A DNA stretch of 64,000 bases from Marinifilum_A sediminis. Its GTDB lineage: Bacteria > Bacteroidota > Bacteroidia > Bacteroidales > Marinifilaceae. This document shows, one piece after another, positions 17,202 through 26,043 of this stretch; positions within the stretch are counted from its first letter, which is position 1, and each line of letters opens with the position of its first letter. Below the pieces are notes generated by a model. That model was not told the origin of the DNA. It saw only the letters and a program-made list of their open reading frames with translations, and made no database searches. The stretch spans positions 806,001 to 870,000 of the forward strand of contig CANMCX010000001.1 in NCBI GenBank assembly GCA_947496465.1. Direction: 5' to 3'. A program made the translations under genes and the position numbers.

Positions 17202-17858
17202 ATGACAATTCACAAGGAAGGTTACGGAATAATTGCAGTATTTTTTATCATACTGGGAGCTTTAGATGCATTACTATATTTCATTTTAGGTCCTGGAACT
17301 ATTCTTAATATCCTTTTATTTGTAACACTTGCTTTCTTCGGATTGGTTGTTTCCTTTTTTAGAGTTCCTAAACGAATTCCTGTTACCGGAGATGATTTAA
17401 TTATTGCTCCTGCCGATGGAAAAGTTGTGGTTATTGAGGAAACCGAAGAATTGGAATATTTTAAGGATAAACGGTTACAGGTTTCCATCTTCATGTCTCC
17501 ATTAAACGTTCATATCAACTGGTATCCTGTTCAGGGATTAATAAAATATTTCAGACACCACAGCGGATTATTTTTGAAAGCTTGGTTACCAAAATCATCT
17601 ACCGAGAACGAACGTACAACCGTTGTGATTGAAAAAGATGAAAACACAACCATCTTAATGAGACAAATTGCAGGTGCTGTTGCTCGTAGAATTGTTGCTT
17701 ATGCAAAAGAAGGCGAGAAAGTAAATCAATGTCAGCAAGAAGGTTTTATCAAATTCGGTTCAAGAATCGATTTATATCTTCCATTAGGAACACAAATTGA
17801 TGTTGATTTGAACCAAAAAGTAACAGGTTCTCAAACTATTATTGGGCGATTGAAATAG
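17202..17858 (+). CDS. psd: Phosphatidylserine decarboxylase proenzyme, short type
   Basis: 218 residues, the compact PSD type common in Bacteroidota and alphaproteobacteria. Two N-terminal membrane helices (about 10-55), then the catalytic domain. The self-cleavage site is in FIKFGSRIDLYLP: cleavage between G186 and S187 would create the pyruvoyl group. The substrate-binding APADGKVV and SPLNVHINWYP motifs are intact. It converts phosphatidylserine, made by PssA (54.9 kb), to phosphatidylethanolamine at the inner membrane. It lies 26 bases after cdsA. Confidence 0.93.
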   Translation: MTIHKEGYGIIAVFFIILGALDALLYFILGPGTILNILLFVTLAFFGLVVSFFRVPKRIPVTGDDLIIAPADGKVVVIEETEELEYFKDKRLQVSIFMSPLNVHINWYPVQGLIKYFRHHSGLFLKAWLPKSSTENERTTVVIEKDENTTILMRQIAGAVARRIVAYAKEGEKVNQCQQEGFIKFGSRIDLYLPLGTQIDVDLNQKVTGSQTIIGRLK

Positions 17859-17938
17859 AAATCATCTCATATTTCTTTTTTGATTTTAATCAGAATCTAA
17901 AAATTCTCTTCAGAATTACTTTTTCACTGAATAATGAG

Positions 17939-17968
17939 TTATTTTAGTTAGTATTCAAACTAAAATAA
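17939..17968. repeat. 11-base perfect inverted repeat just before the SDR start codon
   Basis: TTATTTTAGTT (17939-17949) and AACTAAAATAA (17958-17968) with an 8-base loop. The second arm ends 7 bases before the ATG. An operator or a hairpin that controls translation are both possible. Confidence 0.5.
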
Positions 17969-17975
17969 TATCGTT

Positions 17976-18749
17976 ATGGATTTAAATATTAAAGATCAGC
18001 TTTTTGTTGTTTGTGGAGCTACATCAGGTTTTGGAGCAGCTGTTCTTTCCAACTTAATTGCTGATGGAGCGAAGGTAATTGCTATTGCTCGTGGACAAGA
18101 AAAACTTTCCGAATTAAAGAATCAATATTCCAATGTAGAAAGCCTCTGCGTTGATATCACACAATCAGAAAGTATTTCCTTACTACTTGATAAAATTGGA
18201 AATCGCCAACTATCTGGAATTTTTGTAAATGCTGGTGGTCCACCCGCAATGAAAACATTAGAAACCAATCTAGTTGATTGGGACAATGCCTATCATCAAC
18301 TTTTACGTTGGAAAGTAGAGTTAACTCAAGCTTTGGTTCCTATAATGATGAAGGAAAACTACGGTAGAATGGTTTTCCTTGAAAGTGCATCCGTTAAACA
18401 GCCTATCGATAATTTGGTATTAAGCACTTCTCTTCGACTTTCCGTAGTCGGATTTATAAAAACATTATCACAAGAAATTGCAGAATCAGGTGTAACTTTA
18501 AACATTGTAGGACCAGGATATCATGAAACTCCTGCAATAAAACGACTTTTGGATAAAAAAGCAGAACAAGAAAATATTAGCTCTGAAGAGGCAAAAGAGA
18601 AAATTGCTAGTGGAATTCGCATGAAACGAATGGGTAATCCAGAAGATTTAGGGCAATTGGCAACATGGCTACTTTCTCCCTCATCGGGGTATATAACCGG
18701 ACAAACCATTAGTGTTGATGGCGGACAAATATTAGGGATACACGGCTAA
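17976..18749 (+). CDS. Atypical short-chain dehydrogenase/reductase
   Basis: 257 residues, Rossmann fold with the nucleotide-binding CGATSGFGAAV (13-23), NAGGPP (85-90), and the C-terminal SSGYITGQTISVDGG found in FabG-like enzymes. At the catalytic centre the YxxxK pair is replaced: the aligned positions read S150-T-S-L-R154. The GGPP subgroup with SNSLR-type centres is known and is catalytically uncertain. Function therefore cannot be taken as an ordinary 3-oxoacyl reductase. Transcribed alone, with a hairpin at its 5' end. Confidence 0.8.
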   Translation: MDLNIKDQLFVVCGATSGFGAAVLSNLIADGAKVIAIARGQEKLSELKNQYSNVESLCVDITQSESISLLLDKIGNRQLSGIFVNAGGPPAMKTLETNLVDWDNAYHQLLRWKVELTQALVPIMMKENYGRMVFLESASVKQPIDNLVLSTSLRLSVVGFIKTLSQEIAESGVTLNIVGPGYHETPAIKRLLDKKAEQENISSEEAKEKIASGIRMKRMGNPEDLGQLATWLLSPSSGYITGQTISVDGGQILGIHG

Positions 18750-18861
18750 TTCGAAAACTTTATGTGTTTATTTTGAACTATTGTATAATTTTAATTGCTT
18801 CCAATTAGTATATCTATTAACTTAATAGAACCCAAAATGTAACCCTAAAAACTCTTGTACA

Positions 18862-19125
18862 ATGAAGAAATTACTCGACAGTTTTTTAAACATCTTCAAC
18901 ACCACAGAAGAGGAAGCCTTTTACTACGTAAAAATAGAACGCAACGAGAAATGTTACTGTGATAGTGGTAAAAAATACAAATCATGCCATTATCCAGAAC
19001 ATCATAAAAAAAGTCGACTTGCGGTTCGTAAAATAAGCGAAACAACAGGAGAGGAAGAAATTAAAGTAATGAGTGTAAAAAAACTTAGAAAAGAATACTA
19101 TCGTGTGAAAGCAAATATTAATTAA
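18862..19125 (+). CDS. Small SEC-C-motif protein
   Basis: 87 residues with a single zinc-binding SEC-C-type motif, KCYCDSGKKYKSCH (C31, C33, C42, H43), in the form CxCx8CH that ends SecA and YchJ-like proteins. The rest is basic and without recognisable domain, and there is no signal peptide. Role unknown; the SEC-C motif often mediates nucleic-acid or ribosome contact. Convergent with a cytochrome gene across a shared terminator. Confidence 0.7.
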   Translation: MKKLLDSFLNIFNTTEEEAFYYVKIERNEKCYCDSGKKYKSCHYPEHHKKSRLAVRKISETTGEEEIKVMSVKKLRKEYYRVKANIN

Positions 19126-19144
19126 CACGCATAAAACCAATTGT

Positions 19145-19176
19145 AAAGATCATCCCTTTTTGAGATGATCTTTTTT
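19145..19176. terminator. Bidirectional terminator
   Basis: AAAGATCATC (19145-19154) pairs with GATGATCTTT (19164-19173) and a T-run follows. It lies between two convergent genes. Confidence 0.8.
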
Positions 19177-19181
19177 AATTC

Positions 19182-19613
19182 TTATCGCTTAATGGCTTCT
19201 ACTTGCTCAATATTTATACTTCCTAACTGATTGCCCCAGGAATTCAAAATATAATTGAAAACCAAAACCAGCTCTTTATCTGTTAAACCAGATGCTGGCA
19301 TCAAGCTATTGTATTTCACTCCATTCACTTTTATAGGTTTGTTACTCCCAAATTTCACCATATAAATGGCGTCTTCAAGATTTTTTTCCAAATAATCTGA
19401 ATTTGCCAAAGGTGGATAAAATTTTGATATTCCCTTTCCTGTTTTCATATGACAGTTCATACATTTTGCTCTATAAAGTTGGGCTCCCTTTTCCAAATTC
19501 TCCGGCGAAATTGCCACCTTATCCTTTGATGTAATCTCTTTTTTCTTATCAGGTCCACCACAAGAGATAAATAAAAGGCAGACAAAGACAAATATTAGGT
19601 TCAGTATTTTCAT
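19182..19613 (-). CDS. Monohaem c-type cytochrome lipoprotein
   Basis: 143 residues. Lipoprotein signal with lipobox LLFISCGG (Cys18). One haem c site, CMNCH (C51-H55), and a likely distal methionine in SLMPASG. Class I cytochrome fold. Anchored in a membrane facing the periplasm, it could carry electrons between alternative complex III and the caa3 oxidase encoded next to it, or to another acceptor. Transcribed away from the oxidase operon. Confidence 0.85.
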   Translation of the reverse strand: MKILNLIFVFVCLLFISCGGPDKKKEITSKDKVAISPENLEKGAQLYRAKCMNCHMKTGKGISKFYPPLANSDYLEKNLEDAIYMVKFGSNKPIKVNGVKYNSLMPASGLTDKELVLVFNYILNSWGNQLGSINIEQVEAIKR

Positions 19614-19827
19614 GTATGTAATTCTTGTTTAGATCCAGTAAAAATAAACAACTCAAAGCACATATTCAAAAATAAAGCAAGATCTAAATAGCTAAGTGTC
19701 GCAAAAAAAGAAAGTTAAGTACAAGAAGCAAGCAAATAATTTTATATATTTATATAGAACCACTTAACTGGACGAGAATTATATTATCGGAGAATTGCCC
19801 GTTTTTCTCTCCTTAACCCTAAAATAT

Positions 19828-19832
19828 GGAGG
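19828..19832 (+). promoter_or_regulatory. Shine-Dalgarno sequence of the SCO gene, with overlapping mini-ORF
   Basis: GGAGG lies 7 bases before the ATG at 19840. Such a strong site is unusual in Bacteroidota. It also sits inside a three-codon frame ATG-GAG-GAA-TAA (19826-19837) that stops two bases before the SCO start. Confidence 0.6.
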
Positions 19833-19839
19833 AATAAAT

Positions 19840-20625
19840 ATGAAGTTAAAACTTGCTATTTGTCATGCATTACTTCTAATAACATTTGTTTCCTACGCCC
19901 AAGATGCCAAAGATTTGTATTATGATTTTGAAGTGGGGGTGATTGAGCATCTGGAGGAAACAGTACCAAACGATATTCAACTGGTGAATGAAGTCGGCGA
20001 AACAGTAAAATTGATCGATCAGATCGATAAACCAACTGCTCTTATTTTTGTGTATTACCGATGTCCGGGAATTTGTAGCCCATTAATGGATGGACTTGCC
20101 GATGTAATGCAAAAAAGTGATCTGAAACTTGCAGAAGATTATCAGGTCTTGACCATTAGTTTTGATCCAACAGAAACTACGGATCTGGCAATTAAAAAGA
20201 AAAACAACTACAAATTGCTGGTGGAAGGTAAAAATACTACTGACGGATGGAAGTTCTTTACTGCCGATAGTTTGAATATTGCTAAGGCAACAGAAAGTAT
20301 GGGGTTTAGATACAAAAAAGCCGGAAATGACTTTACTCATGCGGCAACTGTAATCGTACTAAGTCCAGACGGAAAAATCACCAGATATTTAAATGGAACT
20401 TACTTTCTGCCATTCGAATTTAAGCTGGCAATGCTCGAAGCTTCAAAAGGACAATCAGGTCCTACGATAAATAAGATTTTGCAATATTGTTATTCCTACG
20501 ATCCTGTAGGACAAGCCTATGTTTTGAATATTACAAAAATTACAGGAACAATTATACTGGCAATGGGATTGATCGTGTTCTTATTGCTCATTATTAGAAA
20601 ACCAAGAAGAAAAACACAACCTTAA
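19840..20625 (+). CDS. SCO1/SenC family copper chaperone for cytochrome c oxidase
   Basis: 261 residues from the ATG at 19840, which opens a signal peptide (1-20); an in-frame start at 19795 would destroy it. Thioredoxin-like fold with the copper-binding CPGIC (C75, C79) and the conserved histidine H167 (DFTHAAT). C-terminal membrane helix (about 232-252). SCO proteins insert copper into the CuA centre of subunit II. First gene of the oxidase operon, 12 bases before ctaD. It is the only strongly ribosome-bound start in the neighbourhood. Confidence 0.92.
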   Translation: MKLKLAICHALLLITFVSYAQDAKDLYYDFEVGVIEHLEETVPNDIQLVNEVGETVKLIDQIDKPTALIFVYYRCPGICSPLMDGLADVMQKSDLKLAEDYQVLTISFDPTETTDLAIKKKNNYKLLVEGKNTTDGWKFFTADSLNIAKATESMGFRYKKAGNDFTHAATVIVLSPDGKITRYLNGTYFLPFEFKLAMLEASKGQSGPTINKILQYCYSYDPVGQAYVLNITKITGTIILAMGLIVFLLLIIRKPRRKTQP

Positions 20626-20637
20626 TAACTACCGAAT

Positions 20638-22248
20638 ATGTCTGAAACCATTACTCCTCATGCCGAGGTGAGTTATCTTGAATATAAGGGACGATTCAAG
20701 GGCTTATTTGCATGGATTTTTTCTACCGATCACAAAAGAATCGGTTTATTGTATTTGTACAGCATGCTGGTGTTATTCAGTGTAGCTGCCATTTTAGGTC
20801 TTTTAATGAAGATTGAGCTAATTGCTCCTGGTAAAACTATTATGGATGCACAAACCTATAACAGTTTCTTTACACTTCATGGAATTACCATGATCTTTTT
20901 AATTGTTGTTCCAGGTTTACCAGCCGTCTTTGGTAATTTCTTTTTACCCTTAATGATTGGAGCTAAAGATGTGGCTTTTCCTAAACTAAATCTCCTATCG
21001 TGGTGGATTTATATTGCAGGTGCAGCACTTGCTCTTTCTGCCCAATTTATTGGAGATGGACCACCGGATACAGGATGGACCTTCTACGCTCCTTACAGCT
21101 TTAGAACTGGAACCAATATGCTTCCTGCTGTTACCGGAGCCTTTGTTTTAGGTTTCTCTTCAATTGCAACTGGAATTAACTTTATTGTTACCATACATCG
21201 TATGAGAGCACCTGGAATGAAATGGATGAAAATGCCATTGTTTCCTTGGGCACTTTACGGAACATCTTGGATACAAGTATTGGCTACACCAATCGTAGGT
21301 GTTACCTTATTAATGATAGTATTGGAACGAACCATGCAAATCGGATTCTTCGATCCTGCTTTAGGTGGAGATCCTATCCTTTATCAGCATTTGTTTTGGA
21401 TTTACTCCCACCCTGCCGTATACATCATGATACTACCAGCCATGGGTGTGATTTCCGAAATCATACCAACATTCGCCCGAAAAACCATTTTTGGATACAA
21501 AGCAATTGTGGTCTCTACCTTAGCTATCGCTTTTGTGGGATACTTTGTTTGGGGACATCACATGTTTACTTCTGGTATGAGTGGAACAGCTTTATACACA
21601 TTTTCAATTTTAACATTCCTTGTTGCCATTCCTAGTGCCATTAAAATTTTTAACTGGGTAGCAACACTCCATAAAGCCTCTATCGATATTCAAACACCAT
21701 TTTTATGGGCACTTTGCTTTCTATTTGTGTTTATGGTAGGCGGTTTATCAGGAATGGTATTGGGTGCACTTTCCGCTAATGTTCATTTACATGATACTGC
21801 TTTTGTTGTGGCTCATTTCCATTTTATTGTATTTGGAGGTACGGGTTACGCATTCTTTGGAGCAATACACTATTGGTATCCTAAAATGTTTGGAAGAATG
21901 TACGATAAATCATGGGCTAATATTGGTTTAGCGATTTTCTTTACAGGATTCAACACCTTATATCTACCAATGTTCTATCTGGGAATGACCGGCATGCCGA
22001 GAAGATATTATGACTATGTAGAAGAATTCCATGGTCCAAATATCGTCTCATCACTCGGTGCTTTATTAATGATTTCAGGTTTGATTATCATTATCACTAA
22101 TCTTGTTCGTTCTGCGAAACACGGTGTACCAGCCGAAGCAGATCCTTGGAAAGGGAAAACTTTAGAATGGACAGTCGCTAGTCCTCCAAGTCTGGAGAAT
22201 TTTGAAGAAATACCAACTGTAACCCAACATCCATACGGCTATGAGTAA
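20638..22248 (+). CDS. ctaD: Cytochrome c oxidase subunit I, A2 type
   Basis: 536 residues, twelve or more membrane helices; holds haem a, haem a3 and CuB and pumps protons. Ligands can be placed: H81 (haem a), H258 and cross-linked Y262 of the active site, H307-H308 (CuB), H393 (haem a3) and H395 (haem a). The loop reads YSHPAVY instead of GHPEVY, which marks the A2 subfamily of haem-copper oxidases: the D-channel glutamate is replaced by the Tyr-Ser pair. Overlaps ctaE by 8 bases. Confidence 0.96.
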   Translation: MSETITPHAEVSYLEYKGRFKGLFAWIFSTDHKRIGLLYLYSMLVLFSVAAILGLLMKIELIAPGKTIMDAQTYNSFFTLHGITMIFLIVVPGLPAVFGNFFLPLMIGAKDVAFPKLNLLSWWIYIAGAALALSAQFIGDGPPDTGWTFYAPYSFRTGTNMLPAVTGAFVLGFSSIATGINFIVTIHRMRAPGMKWMKMPLFPWALYGTSWIQVLATPIVGVTLLMIVLERTMQIGFFDPALGGDPILYQHLFWIYSHPAVYIMILPAMGVISEIIPTFARKTIFGYKAIVVSTLAIAFVGYFVWGHHMFTSGMSGTALYTFSILTFLVAIPSAIKIFNWVATLHKASIDIQTPFLWALCFLFVFMVGGLSGMVLGALSANVHLHDTAFVVAHFHFIVFGGTGYAFFGAIHYWYPKMFGRMYDKSWANIGLAIFFTGFNTLYLPMFYLGMTGMPRRYYDYVEEFHGPNIVSSLGALLMISGLIIIITNLVRSAKHGVPAEADPWKGKTLEWTVASPPSLENFEEIPTVTQHPYGYE

Positions 22249-22855
22249 TCATGTACACATTGACGAACATAGAGATGATGAAGGCGCTAAAACTGGTATG
22301 TGGATCTTTATTTTTACAGAGCTACTACTTTTTGGAGGTCTATTTATCGTCTATTCAGTTTACCGATATTTAAATCCTTTAGCTTTTCATTTAGCTGCGG
22401 AAGAACTTGACACCTTTATTGGAACTGTGAATACAGTAATTCTTCTGGTAAGCAGTATGACTATTGCCATGTCGATTAGTGCAATTCAGTACAAAAATAA
22501 AAAGCTCACTTTAATTTTAATGGGAGTTACCATTCTATTAGCTCTAGTTTTTATGGTGAATAAATACTTCGAATGGAGCGGTAAATTCGCACATGGTATT
22601 TATCCTGGAAGTCCAACATTAATGGAAGCAAGTCAAGGAGAAATCTTATTCTTTGGATTGTACTATGCCATGACAGGTCTTCATGCCTTACATATCATTA
22701 TAGGAGTAGCTTTTATAGCCTATGTAATGAGAATGGTTACTAAAGATGAAGTACAGCACGATAATTTTGTGATTCTAGAGAATAGCGGATTGTACTGGCA
22801 TCTAGTCGATCTAATTTGGATTTTCTTATTCCCATTATTTTATCTGATTACCTAA
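22241..22855 (+). CDS. ctaE: Cytochrome c oxidase subunit III
   Basis: 204 residues, five membrane helices (the short form that lacks the first two of the mitochondrial subunit). Conserved MTGLHALHIIIG and YWHLVDLIWIFLFPLFYL at the end. It stabilises subunit I and its proton uptake. The start overlaps the ctaD stop by 8 bases, so translation is probably coupled. Confidence 0.93.
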   Translation: MSNHVHIDEHRDDEGAKTGMWIFIFTELLLFGGLFIVYSVYRYLNPLAFHLAAEELDTFIGTVNTVILLVSSMTIAMSISAIQYKNKKLTLILMGVTILLALVFMVNKYFEWSGKFAHGIYPGSPTLMEASQGEILFFGLYYAMTGLHALHIIIGVAFIAYVMRMVTKDEVQHDNFVILENSGLYWHLVDLIWIFLFPLFYLIT

Positions 22856-22865
22856 ATCAATAGCT

Positions 22866-23153
22866 ATGGAAAAAGATCAACATACACACATTGTAAAATA
22901 TAAAACCTATATCTATGTTTTAATTGGTTTGCTAATTATGACATTCTTGTCCGTTGCTGTTACAGAGATCGATTTAGGTCCATATACAGTTTCAACAGCA
23001 TTACTTTTAGCGAGTATTAAATCGGTGTTGGTTTTATTGATTTTTATGCATTTGAAATTCGACAAGAAGTTCTATGGCATAATGGTAGCAAGTGTATTTC
23101 TGCTACTAGCCTGTGTTATTATAATTACATTCTTAGACTATTTATACCGATAG
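22866..23153 (+). CDS. Cytochrome c oxidase subunit IV family protein
   Basis: 95 residues with three membrane helices; the usual short fourth subunit of caa3-type oxidases (KSVLVLLIFMHLKFDKKFYG is the conserved core). Lies between subunit III and subunit II. Structural role in assembly is the family expectation. Confidence 0.85.
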   Translation: MEKDQHTHIVKYKTYIYVLIGLLIMTFLSVAVTEIDLGPYTVSTALLLASIKSVLVLLIFMHLKFDKKFYGIMVASVFLLLACVIIITFLDYLYR

Positions 23154-23156
23154 CTT

Positions 23157-24101
23157 ATGACTACCAATGCAATACCTGATGCGTCGAATTTTGTAAAAGG
23201 AGTAGATACTTCTTTCGAGATAATTCTGGGAATTATTTTTTTCTTTTTAATTGCTATAACTGCAACCATGATCTATTTTGTGTTCCGTTATCGAAAAGAA
23301 AAAAATCCAAAAGCAACGCAAATCCACGGAAGTGTTAGCCTGGAAATTCTTTGGACAGTTATCCCTACCGCCTTGGTAATGGTGATGTTCTACTACGGAT
23401 GGATGGGCTATAAACCTATGAAAGAAGTGCCCGACGATGCATTTACAATTAAAACTGTAGGTAGAATGTGGAATTGGCAATTTAAATACGAAAATGGAAA
23501 AACAACGGATACCTTGTATGTCCCTAAAGACAGAGCAGTAAAACTTGATTTAGTTGCTCTGGATGTTCTCCATAGTGTTTACATTCCATCATTTAGACTA
23601 AAGCAAGATGTTGTTCCCGGACAAGAACAAATGATGTGGTTTATTCCTGGTCGTGAAGGTGAATTTGACCTGTTTTGTACCGAATATTGTGGTTTGCAGC
23701 ATTCTTATATGCAAACCTCTGTAATTGTAATGCCTCAGGAAAAATTTGATAGTTGGTACATAGATACTACTCAAACGGTAACTCTAATTGCCGATAGACC
23801 TGGCGCATTGGGTTATTCCATTGTTAAAAAGAATGGATGTTTGGCATGCCACTCCATTGATGGATCTAAACTTGTTGGTCCAACGTGGAAAGGTCTTTTT
23901 GGTAAAACCGAAACTGTTAAAAGTGGAGGAAAAACCAGAGAACAAATCGTTGACAGTACTTATGTATTGAATTCAATTTACAATCCGAACGATGACATTG
24001 TTAAAGGCTTTCAAAAAGGTTTAATGTTATCCTATAAAAATGAATTAACTGAAGACGATATCGGTGAAATTATTGAATTCATGAAGACACTTAGTGAATA
24101 A
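23157..24101 (+). CDS. ctaC: Cytochrome c oxidase subunit II with fused cytochrome c (caa3 type)
   Basis: 314 residues. Two N-terminal helices, then the cupredoxin domain with CuA ligands H139, C174, E176, C178 (CTEYC), H182 and M185, then a fused monohaem cytochrome c with CLACH (C228-H232). The fusion defines a caa3 oxidase: electrons enter through the bound haem. It has no signal peptidase II box, so it is anchored by its helices. Subunit II is encoded last of the four structural genes, unlike the more common II-I-III order. Confidence 0.94.
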   Translation: MTTNAIPDASNFVKGVDTSFEIILGIIFFFLIAITATMIYFVFRYRKEKNPKATQIHGSVSLEILWTVIPTALVMVMFYYGWMGYKPMKEVPDDAFTIKTVGRMWNWQFKYENGKTTDTLYVPKDRAVKLDLVALDVLHSVYIPSFRLKQDVVPGQEQMMWFIPGREGEFDLFCTEYCGLQHSYMQTSVIVMPQEKFDSWYIDTTQTVTLIADRPGALGYSIVKKNGCLACHSIDGSKLVGPTWKGLFGKTETVKSGGKTREQIVDSTYVLNSIYNPNDDIVKGFQKGLMLSYKNELTEDDIGEIIEFMKTLSE

Positions 24102-24136
24102 CGCTACTATTTTTCTATTAACTAATAAACTGTTGA

Positions 24137-25006
24137 ATGAGTAAAATATCTGCTAAATTATCGGTAATTCTTGAATTAGGGAAGTTTAAAATTGCTCTTC
24201 CAATTGCTATTTCATGTTTTACTGGTTACATTCTCTATACACCAGATTTTTCATTTGAATTACTCTATGTAGTATTTGGTATATTTCTTATTGTAATGGG
24301 AGCTTCTGCATTAAACCATGTACAGGAGCACAAGAAAGATGCAATGATGAATCGTACAAAGTTTCGTCCAATACCATCTGGCAAAATATCCATTTCAGAA
24401 GCGGTTCGATGGAGTGTGTTTTTTCTATTAGCAGGTTGTGGTCTTTTAGTATGGGGTGGAAATGTAACAAGTCTATGGATAGCGATTTTATCCATATTTT
24501 GGTACAATCTAGTTTATACTCCACTTAAACAATTCTCTGCCTTTGCAGTTGTTCCGGGTGCTTTAAGTGGTGCATTTCCTCCATGGATTGGTTGGATTGC
24601 TGCGGGAGGTGATGCGTTTGCTCCTCCCATTCTTGCTTTGGCTTTCTTCTTCTTTATTGGACAAATCCCACACTTCTGGCTTCTACTCTTGTTATATGGA
24701 GAGGATTACAAGCAAGCAGGATTCAAAGTATTAACAGATGTTTTTAGTCGCAATCAAATTCATAAAATTACTTTGATTTGGATATTGGCAACAATTGTTG
24801 TAGCCCTTCTTCTTCCAGCTTTCAGAGTAATTTCATCTGAAGTTTTAATGTGGGTTTTACTGGCATTATCTCTTTTGATTATTCCCAATAGTTTTATTCT
24901 CTTAAAAGGTAGTGAGCGTCTAAATATTCGAAAATTATTCCTTCGATTGAACTTTTACTTTTTGTTAATCATGATCATGATAAGTGTAGATAAGTTCTAT
25001 TTTTAA
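24137..25006 (+). CDS. ctaB: Protohaem IX farnesyltransferase (haem O synthase)
   Basis: 289 residues, UbiA superfamily, about nine helices. Both prenyl-diphosphate-binding regions are recognisable: NHVQEHKKDAMMNRTKFRP and the second around EDYKQAGFKVL. It attaches the farnesyl group to haem b to give haem O, the precursor of haem A for the oxidase encoded upstream. Haem A synthase is not in the window. The start is 35 bases after ctaC. Confidence 0.9.
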   Translation: MSKISAKLSVILELGKFKIALPIAISCFTGYILYTPDFSFELLYVVFGIFLIVMGASALNHVQEHKKDAMMNRTKFRPIPSGKISISEAVRWSVFFLLAGCGLLVWGGNVTSLWIAILSIFWYNLVYTPLKQFSAFAVVPGALSGAFPPWIGWIAAGGDAFAPPILALAFFFFIGQIPHFWLLLLLYGEDYKQAGFKVLTDVFSRNQIHKITLIWILATIVVALLLPAFRVISSEVLMWVLLALSLLIIPNSFILLKGSERLNIRKLFLRLNFYFLLIMIMISVDKFYF

Positions 25007-25093
25007 ATTGTTATTTTAATGTTATTAATCATTACAATCTAGACTTTTACGTGAAACTGTTCTAATTTTATATATCAACTAAACCGTATAGAT

Positions 25094-25414
25094 ATGAAAA
25101 GAATAATCATTCTAATACTTGCAATAGGATTCTTTGCTGCATGTGAGTCCACTGCAAAAAAGGGCGATAAAGCCAATTCTGCAACTACAACACAAGTGGT
25201 AGAGTATGAAGAAGTAGAGATTAATGTTACAGGAATGACTTGTACCGGTTGCGAAAAAACGGTGGAGAATGGTCTTAAGCAGGTTGATGGTGTTAAAGAA
25301 GTTCGGGCATCTCACAAAAACAACAAAGTCACAATTAAGATTGAAAAAGATAAAGTAAATCGAGAGGCACTAGCTCAAAAAATTGAAACTGTTGGATACG
25401 CGGTAACGAAATAA
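25094..25414 (+). CDS. Lipoprotein with heavy-metal-associated (HMA) domain
   Basis: 106 residues. Lipoprotein signal with Cys17 (FFAACEST), a short linker, then a complete HMA ferredoxin-like fold with the metal site GMTCTGC (C50, C53). It would bind Cu(I) in the periplasm. Position at the end of the oxidase operon, after SCO and the oxidase subunits, makes copper delivery to CuA/CuB the natural inference. The stop codon lies at the foot of the shared terminator. Confidence 0.85.
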   Translation: MKRIIILILAIGFFAACESTAKKGDKANSATTTQVVEYEEVEINVTGMTCTGCEKTVENGLKQVDGVKEVRASHKNNKVTIKIEKDKVNREALAQKIETVGYAVTK

Positions 25415-25447
25415 AAAAAATGCTCATTTTACGATGAGCATTTTTTT
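25415..25447. terminator. Bidirectional terminator between the caa3 and alternative complex III operons
   Basis: AAAAAATGCTCAT (25415-25427) pairs with ATGAGCATTTTTT (25434-25446). It serves the rightward oxidase operon and the leftward act operon. Confidence 0.9.
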
Positions 25448-25465
25448 ATTCGATATATTATTCAG

Positions 25466-26029
25466 TTACTTTTCTTGTAATTCAACTTTTATATATTCAA
25501 TTATTTTCCACCGATCCTTCTGTTTAATCTGTGCTCCATGAGCTCCCATAACACCATAACCAACACTAATCACGTGAAAAAATTCACCCCGTGGAGTCGT
25601 TTTAAGCACTTCTGTGATTAAACTCTTTGGCTCATAAGGGTATTTACCACTAGTATATAAAAAGCCTTTCCCATCACCTTTTTCTCCATGACAATTGATA
25701 CAGTAAATTCCAAATAATTCTTTTCCTCTTTGAACATCTTCAGTTGTCATTTTCATCATATTTAGCACATTTTCACCAGCCCAGATTCTGTTTTCCGGAG
25801 TTTTCTCAAAATCATAAGGGATCATTTCACGAGGAATTGTTCCTTCTGGAGGTAACCGTAGAGTATGACCGTCTTTAAAATGCGGATTCTCCGAATAGGG
25901 CTCATAGGCTCTTGAATTCATCATATCAGGAAAATAAGAGTAACCCGGATGATTGCGATCCTCATCACATGAAGTGAATACACCTAAAAGTAGAATTAAT
26001 CCGAAAGTATATACTAAGTATTTTCTCAT
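25466..26029 (-). CDS. actE: Alternative complex III monohaem cytochrome c subunit ActE
   Basis: 187 residues. Lipoprotein signal with lipobox Cys21 (GVFTSCDED), a long acidic/proline-rich N-terminal part with PDMMNSRAYEPYSENP (typical of ActE), and one haem site CINCH (C110-H114). It passes electrons from the ActA haem chain to the oxidase. Here it is the last gene of the operon, after the ActF-like gene; the more usual order is E before F. Confidence 0.9.
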   Translation of the reverse strand: MRKYLVYTFGLILLLGVFTSCDEDRNHPGYSYFPDMMNSRAYEPYSENPHFKDGHTLRLPPEGTIPREMIPYDFEKTPENRIWAGENVLNMMKMTTEDVQRGKELFGIYCINCHGEKGDGKGFLYTSGKYPYEPKSLITEVLKTTPRGEFFHVISVGYGVMGAHGAQIKQKDRWKIIEYIKVELQEK

Positions 26030-26043
26030 AGCTAATAATTTAA

